Below are positions 44,321 to 57,320 of a DNA stretch of 64,000 bases, piece by piece. This stretch comes from Campanula takesimana (taxonomy: Eukaryota; Streptophyta; Magnoliopsida; Asterales; Campanulaceae), in NCBI GenBank assembly GCA_026119855.1, contig JAOWBW010000016.1:310001-374000 (forward strand), read 5' to 3'. The position numbers and the translations under genes were made by a program. Position 1 is the first letter of the stretch; each line of letters starts with the position of its first letter. The notes beneath the pieces are model-generated. The model saw only the letters and a program-made list of their open reading frames with translations. It was not told the origin of the DNA and made no database searches.

Positions 44321-46404
44321 TGTAACAACCGGCTCTTTTAATTATTTATTAAGGTGTTGGACTACTATTAATTAAATTATGGATTGGGTTTAAAGTTGGC
44401 CCAAACTAATTAAAACCCAATAAGGTTAGTTAACCTTTTTATAATAGGAATGGGAAACCCTATGCTATATATTAATTTAAAACCCTCCCCTCTTTACTAA
44501 TCACAAAAGAAAAGAAAAAAAAAAAGAAGAGAACGGGAGAGTGAGACGGCGGCGAGAGACAGAGAACGGGAGAGAGAACAGAGGCGCGAGAGGAAGAAGA
44601 AGGAAGAGGGGGAGTCGAGTTCGTTCATCCAAGGTACTTCCAATAAGCTTAACCTCTTCTCTTCAACCTTAGTAAATCAAATCTTTGGGAAACCCTAAAT
44701 TCTATTAATCATCTAGGGTTGAGAAATTGGGTTTATAAATCATATATTGTGCAATATATATACATATATATATACATCTATGCGTGTATATGTGTGTGCG
44801 GTGTGTGTATGTGTTGAGTGCAGAGTGCGGATGTGTGTGTGCAGTGTGTGTGCAACGTATGTGTGTGTGTGTGAGTTGTGCGTGTGTGTGTGTGGGTTGT
44901 GGCAGTGTGTGTGTGTACCCAGAAGGTGTGTAGTGTGTGTGTACAGAGTGTGTGTGTGTATCCAGAAAGTGTGTAGTGTGTGTGTACAGAGTGTGTGTGT
45001 ATATTAGGTTTCTTTGTGTGTGCTGAAAAGGTGTAAATAGTGTGTGAATAGTGTACTGTGAATAGTGATTATGAATAGTGCACTGTGAATAGTAATCTGC
45101 GAATAGTGTTTTGGGGGAGAATAATGTAACCCTAGAACGTGTAATTGAGAATGGAATTAATGTAACCCTAGGGATATTTTAGTAATCCGAAAGGGGTATT
45201 TTGGGAATACCAATAATGGGTAGAACGAACCCTAACAAAGAGTTTAAGAAGATGAACTCGTGAAGCTAAGAAAGTAAAATAAAGTATAATGGGGACGGGG
45301 AATTAAAGTGATTCATGTTCCTAAGAAATCCTCATTTGCATGTTTGTAGATTGTGCACGTGATTTTGCTAAGTGAAGAACGCAAAGTCAAGGTAAGGGAT
45401 TACGATCCTTAGTTCTTGATGTCTCGATCCTTTAATGTAGGATTCCTATATATTCTTTCATGAGTAGTTACCTAGTGGCGGTAACATTTGAATTCTTAAA
45501 AGTTGTGAACGCCTTTTGAATGTTCCTACCCCTTGACATGTTTTAAATCAATGGGTACCAAAACATATCCTTGAAATTGTATGGTGTTCTCGTACCTTGA
45601 ACACTAAGTTGAAACCTTGCTATATCTTAATGTGGTATAGACATTCGCTTACTTTGCTATATCTTAATGTGGTATAGACATTCGCTTACTTCGCTATATC
45701 TCAATGTGGTATAGACGGACTAAGTAGGTTAATCTAGTTTGAAATGAAAAAGAACTAGACTTATGTACTGCTTAAATGAAGTAGTTGATTATCATGATAA
45801 ATCTTACTTAAATGCCCTGATCAGGCATTGCACCTGAAATGGTGACGTTATCTTGGAATTGACGGACTTGAAAGTAAATGCCACATTTCGTATTTAAAAG
45901 TTATTGTTAACTGTTTTTTTTAATCTTAAACGGTTAACTCAATATTTAATGAAAGCTCATCCTTGAAAATACTATTATTGTTTCGTTCTTCCGGTCATCT
46001 CTCCTTAGAACCCGGAGAGATCCCGTATGAACTTACTGAGCATTGTTCGCTCACCCCTTCCATAATATTTGTTCTCCAGGATATAAATAGGAGGAGGTCT
46101 CGATGGACAAAAGAGGAGTTGTTAAGGTGATAATGAGGACCTTTGACGATGAAGATTTGAAGGAAGTCTTTTAGTAGTAGTTAGAAAGAACTATTTATAA
46201 ATGTTTATTTAAATGATGGTTATAATTAGCCGTAGGAGTTTTGAAAGATAATTAATTCGCTTCCGTTATTTATTTCGAATAGTGGTTAGAGATACTAGCC
46301 GTTGATGTTTGAATTATGGTTTAAGACCGTTGTTTTCCCTCATTTGGGGACGGATTTTATTAAAGGATATTATATTATATTACTCCGAAATTCGGGGTGT
46401 TACA
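44321..46404 (+). repeat. Tekay-1 3' LTR
   Basis: 2084 bp. By eye it differs from 36777-38853 by only a handful of single-base indels and substitutions. It is followed by TSD GCTTC. Confidence 0.93.
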
Positions 46405-46409
46405 GCTTC

Positions 46410-46817
46410 AATATTCTCGCTCCTCTCTACCTTTTTAACTTTCTCACCCTTGCAATAAAAAACCCAGATCTACGTTCGTATAACAATTTTGTCACGTCCT
46501 CATCGTAGACCTCGCCTTACACGCCGGAGCACCAAGATCTAATTTTTTTTTGTCTGCGTCGCACAAGCTCTGTATCGATCCAATCGTTGTAACGTAGCTG
46601 CTTTCTCTCATTTTCAAGCGATGCATGAGATCTCCCCTGCAATTGACTCCCCCATATTCCACCTCTCTTTCTTCTCCCAACTCTCCCACACCGAGAATGG
46701 TTGCAACATCGTCTCTTTTCAAATGTGGGATTGCCGGATAAGAGACTGTGTATGACCGTCTAGTGGTGTACCCGTGCGATGCACGACGTAATATTTTCCC
46801 CTAAAAATATAAATCTG
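46410..46817 (-). other. Helitron-derived DNA right of Tekay-1, with second Helitron-like 3' end
   Basis: This continues the CT-rich segment broken at 36776. At 46773-46785 a hairpin CGTGC-GAT-GCACG lies 9 bases from CTAG (46760-46763), read on the minus strand as a Helitron 3' end. The next minus-strand base is A rather than the expected T, so the exact end is less certain. No protein family recognised. Confidence 0.45.
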
Positions 46818-46819
46818 TA

Positions 46820-47100
46820 CTCCCTCCATCCCAGCTCACTTGACACGTATTTCCATTTTAGCGTGTCCCAGCTCACTTGACACTTCCCAAAATAGCTTAC
46901 TTTTTATAATTTTATATTCACTCTACCCCACCACTCATTTTATTTCTTCATTTTTCAACACTCAATTTGTTCAATCAACACTACTATTTACCCCACTCAT
47001 TATCTCTCTTCATTTTCTATCACACATTTTCCTTGTTTTATTCATTTTCCTTAGTTATTGTACCCACCTCTTAGGTGTCAAGTGAAGTGGGATGGAGGGA

Positions 47101-47101
<1 letters not shown>
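46820..47101. mobile_element. Stowaway-type MITE 2, 282 bp
   Basis: CTCCCTCCATCCCA at the left and TGGGATGGAGGGAG at the right are inverted repeats (inner match CACTTGACAC), with TA on both sides (46818-46819, 47102-47103). The left end also holds a 20-bp partial direct repeat of CCCAGCTCACTTGACAC (46831 and 46866). Confidence 0.9.

Positions 47102-47184
<83 letters not shown>
47102..47184. repeat. (TA)n(GT)n microsatellite
   Basis: About 30 TA units run to 47162 and are followed by 11 GT units. The tract starts with the right TA duplication of the MITE. The open frame over it is a repeat artefact. Confidence 0.95.
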
Positions 47185-47663
47185 ATTATATAAAATGATA
47201 TATTTTGAAAATACCTTTAAATACAATATTCGTGGTACTTATAAAGGAATATATGTCCTCTCCGAAATTCGATACGCAAAAATGAAGATCATTAGATTAG
47301 AAAAGGTGACTTTTGATAATGCAACATATAGTTAACCATAACTGAAAAATGGCTTCTTAAAAAAAAAAAAGCACCAACTGTGGATAAAGATTGTCCTTCG
47401 CTCTTGTTGATTGACAGAGACTAAAATTGACCTTGTATGAGACGGGTCTCGTTGAGAGACTAAATGGTTTTCCCCCTATGCTGGGGCCAACCGATTTTCT
47501 CTCTCATCGAGATCCATCTCAACTGTGAAAAATCTCACAAAAAACTTCCTTAAAAAATGTAACTAACATTATCCAATGCAGAAATAACAAAATAGAAAAA
47601 ATTACATACCAGACTATCTCGATCACATATTATCTCCACTGATATTCCAAATGCAAGACGGAT
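47185..47663. other. Helitron-flanking DNA left of LARD B
   Basis: AT-rich; near 47435 GAGACGGGTCTC is a short palindrome. This DNA was joined to 55215 before LARD B inserted, so the last part may be the 3' region of the helicase gene. No frame recognised. Confidence 0.45.
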
Positions 47664-47668
47664 AATTG

Positions 47669-50553
47669 TGTCACGCCCCGGAAAATACTAAAATCCATAA
47701 ACATAAAATTTACATAATATACATCTCCAAAATGCAAAATACCGTACCGGGCGCGAATTCAACTATAAAACCAAAACCATCACACAACACCTCGACGAGA
47801 TATAACTCGGAGACTAATACAACGCGGAAGCAAGAACACTTATAATAATATAATACCCAAAAGATAATAATAGTTACATAACACTAAATGACCACAAATC
47901 CCACTACAATGATACATAAGAACTCCGAATATCAACTACCCCAAAGAAGGTCAACCTTCTCAGAAGATTTCCCGCTACAACGGACCTCATAACGCTACCA
48001 CTTGCTTCCCTGGGGGGGGGGGTTAAGGAAAAACAAGGATAAAAGAAACGGGGTGAGATAAAATCTCAGTAAGTTACTAATGCAGCTACATGGCATAATA
48101 TCATGCAAATCAACGGTATAACTGAACAAGTAAATCACATAACAACAAATGAGAAAGCTCCCTATCGCCAACTGTCCCATACCAGTTGGAAATAAAGACT
48201 AACTCATCATGCATCACATAAGACTGAAATAAACACGTTACAAAGGACACCGAGCCAAGGTTTCACCAAACTGATAGAACAATCGCTGCGCAGCTTCAAC
48301 CGATCAACCAATCAACAATAGCAGCATAACAGCTGAAGAGAACCCCGGTCAGAACCGACCAATCAATCAATCAACCAATCAAACCATCTTCGTAGTAGCA
48401 TAATAGCTGAAGAGAAACCCCGGTACTGGAACCATAACAATGTAACATGTCACAAAGGACAAGGGAAATGACACAAAGTCATACCCAAAACCAACTAGCT
48501 AGATACTCACCAAAGGGAGCTAGCTCATCTCAACCAAGGCCAATCTGGAAGAGGAAAATAAGGGCAAAACAATGGATCACATTATAATGGACTCGGCTCG
48601 TTGCCATTATAATCTTCCTCATCGCCCGACACAACCACAAATGCCAGCTGGACTTTAAACAAGCACATAGTAATAAATACTCGCTTGAAACAACAACGGG
48701 GACAATGATTCCAAAGTAGGGAACCAAGCCAAGCTCAGCACAAAAGATGCAAACAGTATTTCATGAAGAGATCAACAATAACGAATACAAGAAGTTTCTC
48801 ATAAAAGAGTCCAACAACGATAAACGAGATTGCTCATAGAGAGCCCAACAACATTGACCATAAAAACATGATGATTCCATGATAAGGCACATACCAAACA
48901 CATCCTAAAGATGATACTCACAAGTTACGCATAAAGAGCACAACCCAAACGGTCGCTCATAAATAGTACAATGACTATTACCAAAATTTCCCTAAACGTT
49001 TACTCATGAAGATGTACCAAGACTATCAACTCCCTATATTTTTACACCTAGAACTCCAAATAGGAAGTCCTAATGAATACACCATAAAGAAGCTAATCAA
49101 AACCACAGGTACCCAATCACCATATCACGCTTTACATCCGTTCATAAACGAACCAATCCTCAACACCCCAAACGAACCCAAAAGGTTACACCTATTTATA
49201 CATGATCACGTACGGACCAAACCCAACACTTTAGTGTTCCAAAACAACCCTCTAGGTACTATAGGATATCACCTAAAACCTAGACCAAGCCTTATCCTAA
49301 AATCAATTCGATCAGTAAAATAACTTTCAATTAAAGGGTCTCAAAGTATGAAATCCTAACTTATATCACAAAGATGATCATAACAACTCAACAAAGTCAC
49401 TCAATTGGATTTGCAAAACTTGATCACAATGGATCGATACAACTCCTCTTAACCTCAAACACCAATAAAATCCCGAAGTATAAAACTTAGAAATTAACTG
49501 AACAACCTATCCCATCTTGTATTACTCGAATAGAGCTTCGAAACGATAGTTTACACGCCTAAAACGGAGTCCGGACGAAGAAATTATGGCCTCCGGAAGA
49601 TCGACCTAAATTCTGGAAAAAGTGGGCGAGCGCCCGGAATTGAGTGGGCGAGCGCCCGGAACCCTGTTACCAAGCTAAATGAGGCTGATTTAGTGGGAGG
49701 TCGCCCAAAACTAAGTGGGCGACCGCCCTGACCCCAAAATACACCCGAATTTCACCCATTTTGTCCTAAATCCTGATATAACAACCCTTATACCTCCCCA
49801 CCATTGTGGAGCTCGACCCAAACCAATTCTAACTCCATTAAGACCCCATTTAACTCCAAATATATCAAAAAACACATAACTCATCATCACAATCCAACAA
49901 TCCATCACCTAATCTTCACAATCACTTCAAGAACAACAATTTTTCCATGGCTTCAAAAATCAAGTTCATATGAGTTCTTGCACAATTTCAAGTATAAATT
50001 TCTAAAACAAGAACATAAACCCATATATCAACACATACAACATACATGATGAATTTTAAGCATAAATAGGGGGATTTAGTAACTTACTTGGAATTTATGA
50101 AAGATGACGAAATTCGAATTTTCTTGGATATAAACGATTCTAGCGACGATCTAAACATTTTTCATAAAATGAGCAATAAGAAATAATGAATAGAAGATGA
50201 TCAAAATGAGGAGAGAGGGAGGAGTTCTTACCTTGGCAACAATGGAATAGAGAGGGAGTAATTTCACTATGTGTGTGTGTGTTTGGTGATTGAGTGAGGA
50301 GGGAGGAGGAGGGAGGAGTAGGATGATTATTAAATCAAAATGTTACACCTAGGCCCTTCTACTACTACCAAGAACAATTAAACCCATACTCCCCACCATC
50401 CACTAAGACATACTAACTCTACACTAGCACAAATGATCAATTAAAGTGTTAGACATAAAGTATTATGAAACACAAAATGCACACATAATTAAATAAATAA
50501 ATAAATAAATATTTATTACTAAGAAAATAAATGCGGGTTTTCGGGTCGTTACA
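47669..50553 (-). repeat. LARD B 3' LTR (left in window)
   Basis: 2885 bp. It contains the GC-rich module 49618-49735 with words GTGGGCGAGCGCCCGGAA (twice), GGAGGTCGCCC and GTGGGCGACCGCCC, preceded by TTCTGGAAAAA. AT-rich otherwise. Confidence 0.92.
49618..49735 (-). repeat. GC-rich word module in LARD B LTR
   Basis: Two copies of GTGGGCGAGCGCCCGGAA, then GGGAGGTCGCCC and GTGGGCGACCGCCC within about 115 bp. The other LTR has it at 54278-54390. GGGCGACCGCCC is the same 12-mer as in the LARD A module. Confidence 0.8.
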
Positions 50554-52335
50554 ATCTACCCTCCTTAAAAAGAATTCGCCCATGAATTCACTCATCAAAA
50601 TTCACAACACGCGGTCATAACGAGGCGACAAAATATCGATTCTCATATAGCACTCATAACCTCAATCGAGTACCTATCAAAATTTTCAGACATAGTCTCC
50701 ATGACTCAAATAAACCAACATATATTAATCACATACATATCTCTGGTATACTCATATTAAACATTCTAAAGTCAACTTCTTCTTTCATCCGAGATTTCAA
50801 ATTCCCACGACTATCACTTGATCACCAATTATGAAACATAGCTGATTTGATCCTAATTAGCATTACGCTCACCATCAACCCTTAAATCATCAACATCCAT
50901 AAATTTTACTTTTCCGGTTCATCCGTACGCATTGACGATCTAGACATCATCCCAAGTAATCATACTACTACCCGAACAAATAAGAGAAGGAATAGGGTTA
51001 ACGATTATTGTCACCCAATGACTCAATGATATACATTCATTAACCCAATGTTACTTAAGCTCAATAGTATTACCAACATAATAGTCCAATTAGCTAGCCA
51101 CATTTCCATTGACCCAGCACAAAATCATAATGTCCTTTAATATGTCCAAGTATCTATACCCAACTTCCTTTACAAATCCTTAATCCAAACGAGAACGCCA
51201 CAAAGAAAAGATTCAGAACCGAGTGACAGCTGTTCACTAAAACCCAAAAATGCCTTTAATATTGTTCGAGGAGTTCTCACCTTCTCAAAATATGTTTAGT
51301 CCTTTAACTTAACGCGCTTACCATCATTAATGATTATAACTCCCACAATATACTCATAACTCATATTGCTTTAACTCAACTCCAGTCATGTACTAAAATG
51401 ATTCCAAGAAGTATCATAACTCAACTTCTTAATATCACTCCTAATAAACTATAAATTTCCTCATACTAAACAATTCCGATGCACTCACGTAGATGTACTA
51501 AAAGTAAAGAAAAATCTCCTATCAAGAAATTTTCAAATTGAATCTTTAACTCTTTTAACCCAACCAATACTATATGATCACTGATTCACCTATCAGTATT
51601 ATAGCCCATATCAACTCATCATATAACCCAAGTTCCTTATTGGTCAAGCGACATATCGCACCCAATATAGATTATACTCAAGACTTCAACATTAGTATTG
51701 CCAACTGAATAAGCTAAATTCCCAGCACAACCTTATAATGAAGATTTTCTGATTTTCAATATAGAACCTGAACATTATATATATACTTAGTATGCTCCTA
51801 AAGAAGTCAAACACGCTAATATAGAATTATTCATCACCTATCGATGGCACACAAGAAATTCGTAACACATAGAAAGTTAAACCATACCATTCAACTCGTC
51901 GATACCCTGAATAGGTGACATAACTAAATCGCCTTACATATACCAGTAGCAATCACGAAATTTCGTACTCGAGAATACACCTCAACATAAATCACTTAAT
52001 GAGAACAAACATACGAATATAGCACAAGACATTTCCACTTTACAAAATAGGTACGTCCAAGCCTTCAAAAACTCGCGCTCTCGATTCCTAAACCAACTAA
52101 TCCCAATGGAATCAATACTATTAACACTAATCCTATATTCGATATACTACAAGAGGAGAAACACTTGACGTTCATATCAAGACTCACTACTCAACCACTT
52201 CTACCTTAACCTCATACTTTCAAGAAAACTTAGTTTCTAAACCGCTCAAAATCATAACACCCAAGTATTGAAACCTATTCAATATCAGAGTTCTTATTCT
52301 CCTTCAAGATCTAAAACCATTGCTCTGATACCAAC
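50554..52335 (-). other. LARD B internal domain, non-coding
   Basis: AT-rich, with no frame above 60 codons that looks coding. It carries the polypurine tract (50555-50566) and the primer site (52322-52333) at its ends. Confidence 0.8.
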
Positions 52336-55214
52336 TGTCACACCTCGGAAAATACTAAAATCCATAAACATAAAATTTACATAATATACATCTCAAAATG
52401 CAAAATACCGTATCGGGCGCGAATTCAACTATAAAACCAAAACCATCACACAACACCTCGACGAGATAATAACTCGGAGACTAATACAACGCGGAAGCAA
52501 GAACACTTATAATAATATAATACCCAAAAGATAATAATAGTTACATAACACTAAACGACCACAAATCCCACTACAATGATACATAAGAACTCCGAATATC
52601 AACTACCCCAAAGAAGGTCAACCTGCTCAGAAGATTTCCCGCTACAACGGACCTCATAAAGCTACCACTTGCTTCCCTGGGGGGTATGGAAAAACAAGGA
52701 AAAGAAACGGGGTGAGATAAAATCTCAGTAAGTTACTAATGCAGCTACATGGCATAATATCATGCAAATCAACGGTATAACTGAACAAGTAAATCACATA
52801 ACAACAAATGAGAAAGCTCCCTATCGCCAACTGTCCCATACCAATTGGAAATAACGACTAACTCATCATGCAGCACATAAGACTGAAATAAACACGTTAC
52901 AAAGGATACCGAGCCAAGGTTTCACCAAACTGATAGAACAATCGCTGCGCAGCTTCAACCGATCAACCAATCAACAATAGCAGCATAACAGCTGAAGAGA
53001 ACCCCGGTCAGAACCGACCAATCAATCAATCAACCAATCAAACCATCTTCGTAGTAGCATAATAGCTGAAGAGAAAACCCCGGTACCGGAACCATAACAA
53101 TGTAACATGTCACAAAGGACAAGGGAAATGACACAAAGTCATACCCAAAACCAACTAGCTAGATACTCACCAAAGGGAGCTAGCTCATCTCAACCAAGGC
53201 CAATCTGGAAGAGGAAAATAAGGGAAAAATAATGGATCACATTATAATGGACTCGGCTCGTTGCCATTATAATCTTCCCCATCGCCCGACACAACTACAA
53301 ATGCCAGCTGGACTTTAAACAAGCACATAGTAATAAATACTCGCTTGAAACAACAATGGGGTCAATGATTCCAAAGTAGGGAACCAAGCCAAGCTCATCA
53401 CAAAAGATGCAAACAGTTACTCATGAAGAGATCAACAATAACGAATACAAGAAGTTTCTCATAAAGAGTCCAACAACGATAAACGAGATTGCTCATAGAG
53501 AGCCCAACTACATTGACCATAAAAACATGATGATTCCATGATAAAGCACATACCAAACATATCCTAAAAATGATACTCACAAGTTACGCATAAAGAGCAC
53601 AACCCAAACGGTCGCTCACAAATAGTACAATGACTATTACCAAAATTTCCCTAAACGTTTACTGATGAAGATGTACTAAGACTATTAACTCCCTATATTT
53701 TTACACCTAGAACTCCAAATAGGAAGTCCGAATGAATACACCATAAAGAAGCTAATCAAAACCACAGGTACCCAATCACCATATCACGCTTTACATCCGT
53801 TCATAAACGAACCAATCCTCAACACCCCAAACGAACCCAAAAGGTTACATCTATTCATACATGATCACGTACGGACCAAACCCAACACTTTAGTGTTCCA
53901 AAACAACCCTCTAGGTACTATAGGATATCACCTAAAACCTAGACCAAGCCTTATCCTAAAATCAATTCGATCAGTAAAATAACTTTCAATTAAAGGGTCT
54001 CAAAGTATGAAATCCTCACTTATATCACAAAGATGATCATAACAACTCAACAAAGTCACTCAATTGGATTTGCAAAACTTGATCACAATGGATCGATACA
54101 ACTCCTCTTAACCTCAAACACCCAATAAAATCCTGAAGTATAAAACTTAGAACTTAACTGAACAACCTATCCCATCTTGTATTACTCGAAGAGATCTTCG
54201 AAACGATAGTTTACACGCCTAAAACGGATTCCGGACGAAGAAGTTATGGCCTCCGAAGATCGACCTAAATTCTGGAAAAAGTGGGCGAGCGCCCGGAATT
54301 GAGTGGGCGAGCGCCCGGAACCCTGTTACCAAGCTAAATGAGGCTGATTTAGTGGGAGGTCGCCCAAAACTAAGTGGGCGACCGCCCAGATCCCAAAATA
54401 CACCCGAATTTCACCCATTTTGTCCTAAATCCTGATATAACAACCCTTATACCTCCCCACCATTGTGGAGCTCGACCCAAACCAATTCTAACTCCATTAA
54501 GACCCCATTTAACTCCAAATATATCAAACAACACATAACTCATCATCCCAATCCAACAATACATCACCTAATCTTCACAAATCACTTCTAGAACAACAAT
54601 TTCTTCCATGGCTTCCAAAATCAAGTTCATATGAGTTCTTGCACAATTTCAAGTATAAATTTCAAAAACAAGAACATAAACCCATATATCAACACATACA
54701 ACATACATGATGAATTTTAAGCATAAATAGGGGGATTTAGTAACTTACTTGGAATTTATGAAAGATGACGAAATTCGAATTTTCTTGGATATAAATGATT
54801 CTAGCGACGATCTAAACATTTTTCATAAAATGAGCAATAAGAAATAATGAATAGAAGATGATCAAAATGAGGAGAGAGGGAGGAGTTCTTACCTTGGCAA
54901 CAATGGAAGAGAGAGGGAGTAATTTCACTATGTGTGTGTGTGTTTGGTGATTGAGTGAGGAGGGAGGAGGAGGGAGGAGTAGGATGATTATTAAATCAAA
55001 ATGTTACACCTAGGCCCTTCTATTACTACCAAGAACAATTAAACCCATACTCCCCACCATCCACTAAGACTTACTAACTCTACACTAGCACAAATGATCA
55101 ATTAAAGTGTTAGACACAAAGTATTATGAAACACAAAATGCACACATAATTAAATAATTAAATAAATAAATATTTATTACTAAGAAAATAAATACGGGTT
55201 TTCGGGTCGTTACA
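52336..55214 (-). repeat. LARD B 5' LTR (right in window)
   Basis: 2879 bp, nearly identical to 47669-50553. Small differences include a shorter G run near 52680 and a few substitutions. A frame entering from the helicase at the right ends inside it and is a chimera. Confidence 0.92.
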
Positions 55215-56560
55215 AATTGGGAGAATGCTTTTTGATTCCCACGTGTCCACCCTGGAAAACTATATCTTTTAAAATTTATGTACGCAACATTTGTAGTTTC
55301 ATCAACGGTCTTTCCATCTTCATCACACACTAATATCTTCAATCCAGCACGAGTTGTCACCCTAGACAAAGCAACATACAACTGACCATGACAAAAAACA
55401 GGTCTTTTTAAGAATAAACCAATATGAGTGAGCGATTGACCTTGACTTTTGTTGATTGTCATTGCGTATGATACAACCAACGGAAATTCTCGCCTCTGAA
55501 ACTTAAATGGCAAGCGAAGATCAGATGGGTTTAGTGACATTTTGGGTACAAAAACTTTTTCCCCATAATTTTTTCCATTCAAAATTTCAGCTTCTACGAC
55601 ATGCTTACCAAGTTTTGTAATAATCAGTCTCGTTCCATTGCACAAGCCTGCACTATGATCAATGTTTCTCAACAGCATAACTGGAACACCAACTTTGAGA
55701 CTCAGTTGATGATTTGGCAAACCTGAAGACTTAATTGTATTCAAGAACTCAGTTGAATGGATTACAACAAAAAAAACTGGAATTATCCTCTGACCTGCAA
55801 ATGGAGTCTGAACTTAAATAAGTTTGAGCATCAGAGTGATTGTAAGAGACCATATACTCGTTGATTTTCTCCACATCATCAAGTGTTGGTGCAAGAATAG
55901 CTCTTCTTGTAAATAGGCAACATCAGAAAAGTGCTCGGTAAATGAAGGATATATACTATCAACAATTGCTTTTATCAAATCACCAGATGAGTGGATAAGG
56001 AGATCATCAGGAACTTTTATAGTTGTGACACCATCATTATCATCTCCAAATGTCCCTTCTCCAATACTTAAAATCTAATCAAAGAATTTTTTAAGTTCCA
56101 ATCCACTTGGATCATTCTCGATAGACTTAAGCCGCATATTTTTAGTAAGCCGCAAAACCTTGCAATGAGACCATAAATGTGAGCAATTAACTGATGCCAT
56201 CACAATATCTTGCCTTGTGCCTTTCAGAATCACTGGAAGAATCTGACGAAAATCTCCACCCATAACAATTGCTTTGCCCCCAAATGGCTGATTCAAGCTA
56301 TCGGGATTCTCGAACCGCATTATATCTCACAATGTTCTGTCGAGGGCTTCAAAACAATACTTATGAACCATTGGCTCCTCATCCCATATAATAAGCTTAG
56401 TCCTGACTATCAACTCGGCAAGTGGACTACCCTGCTTTATATTGCACGTTGAATCCTCGTTCAAAACTAAAGGGATAGCAAATCTAGAGTGGCCGGTTCG
56501 ACCATTGGGTAGCAAAAGAGAGGCTATACCACTTGATGCAACATATAAAGAATCTGTACT
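55215..56560 (-). pseudogene. Helitron Pif1-type helicase, C-terminal remnant
   Basis: Minus-strand frames, in protein order: 56545-56327 (GHSRFAIPL, then LIIWDEEPMVHKYCFEALDRTL, motif II DExx), 56320-56075 (GGDFRQILPV, LTKNMRL), 56070-55745 (ILAPTLDDV-like part, frameshifted) and 55744-55215 (SLKVGVPVMLLRNID, AMTINKSQGQSL, HGQLYVALSRV). These are the later motifs of the Pif1 helicase found at the C-terminus of plant Helitron transposases. Walker A and the Rep/HUH domain are absent, so the gene is truncated upstream. At least three frame breaks occur. LARD B cut its 3' side. Confidence 0.87.
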
Positions 56561-57320
56561 GAACAGACTTATTAGATACTTGAATTATTTATCCTATAAT
56601 AATATTATTTTTAAAAGTATATGAAAATAAAAGGAAATGCAGAATAGTATAGTTGTATCTATTATGAAAATGAACTGTCTCATTCTTAAGATATAAATTG
56701 TGGTTGTGCAGGTGGATGTAGAAGAAACAAAATAAAAATCAAGTGTGGAATACTTATGAAGGGATTGTGGCGAAGTTAAAGGTGACTGTAAATCAATCAA
56801 AAGCTTCATGACCAAGCACAAACCATATATAAAATCAATCAAAAGCTTCATGACCAAGCACAAACCATATATACTGTAAGTAACTTTTAGTTTTTATTCA
56901 TCAAGTTGAGTAGTTAACATACAAGATCAATAAACTTCAAATGCTTATTATGAAAGTGAAGGAAATGCATGGATAAAATGCATGAATAATATTTCCGCAA
57001 TACCATAAAAACAAATTAAAATACATACCTTTTTCTGCGTCATTGAACTTTCTCTTGCCCCCAATAGTAATTGATTTTGTAATCTTGATATTCTTACTTT
57101 ATAATCTGAAGTCCTTTTCTCAGTTTGACCCAATAAATCACCTACTCTATTCTGGCTTGCATGTTGCTGTTGAACTAAAGTGATGATAGAGGAAAAGGAA
57201 GTAGCTGTGCCTTTTTATTAGAGTGGATACTGAAGAGTCTCTTAAGTTATTGAAAGAGTAGTAGTTAAAGACCTGGTTTCTCAAAGTAAATGATGTGTAT
57301 TGGGACTTACCATTGCTAAC
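56561..57320. other. Unassigned spacer with a 42-bp tandem duplication
   Basis: AT-rich. Copies 56790-56831 and 56832-56873 begin AAATCAATCAAAAGCTTC and are essentially identical. No gene recognised. It may be Helitron interior. Confidence 0.55.

Larger units (their letters stand above)
36777..46404 (+). mobile_element. Tekay-type Ty3/Gypsy element 1 (chromovirus), defective
   Basis: LTRs 36777-38853 and 44321-46404 begin TGTAACA and end TGTTACA. Perfect TSD GCTTC (36772-36776, 46405-46409). Primer site TGGTATCAGAGC, then a non-standard basic ORF instead of gag, a degenerate minisatellite, a protease remnant, RT, RNase H, integrase with a C-terminal chromodomain-like tail, and PPT. Domain order (RT, RNase H, integrase) and the tail make it a Tekay/Del chromovirus. 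The LTRs appear nearly identical, but pol has several frameshifts and stops, so it probably moved using proteins from another copy. Confidence 0.92.
47669..55214 (-). mobile_element. LARD B: non-autonomous Gypsy-type LTR element, minus strand
   Basis: LTRs 47669-50553 and 52336-55214 start (element sense) TGTAACGACCCG and end in a TGACA. Perfect TSD AATTG (47664-47668, 55215-55219). The primer site, complement of TGGTATCAGAGC, is at 52322-52333 and the polypurine tract at 50555-50566, which fixes the orientation as minus. The centre is only 1782 bp and has no gag or pol. The architecture is like LARD A, but the LTRs are a different family. It split a Helitron helicase gene from its 3' flank. 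Confidence 0.92.

Noticed and set aside
47075..47335. 86-codon frame with a YI repeat
   Set aside because: It is the translation of the TA/GT microsatellite.
55124..55214. C-terminal extension of the helicase frame
   Set aside because: It is read from LARD B LTR sequence, a chance fusion made by the insertion.
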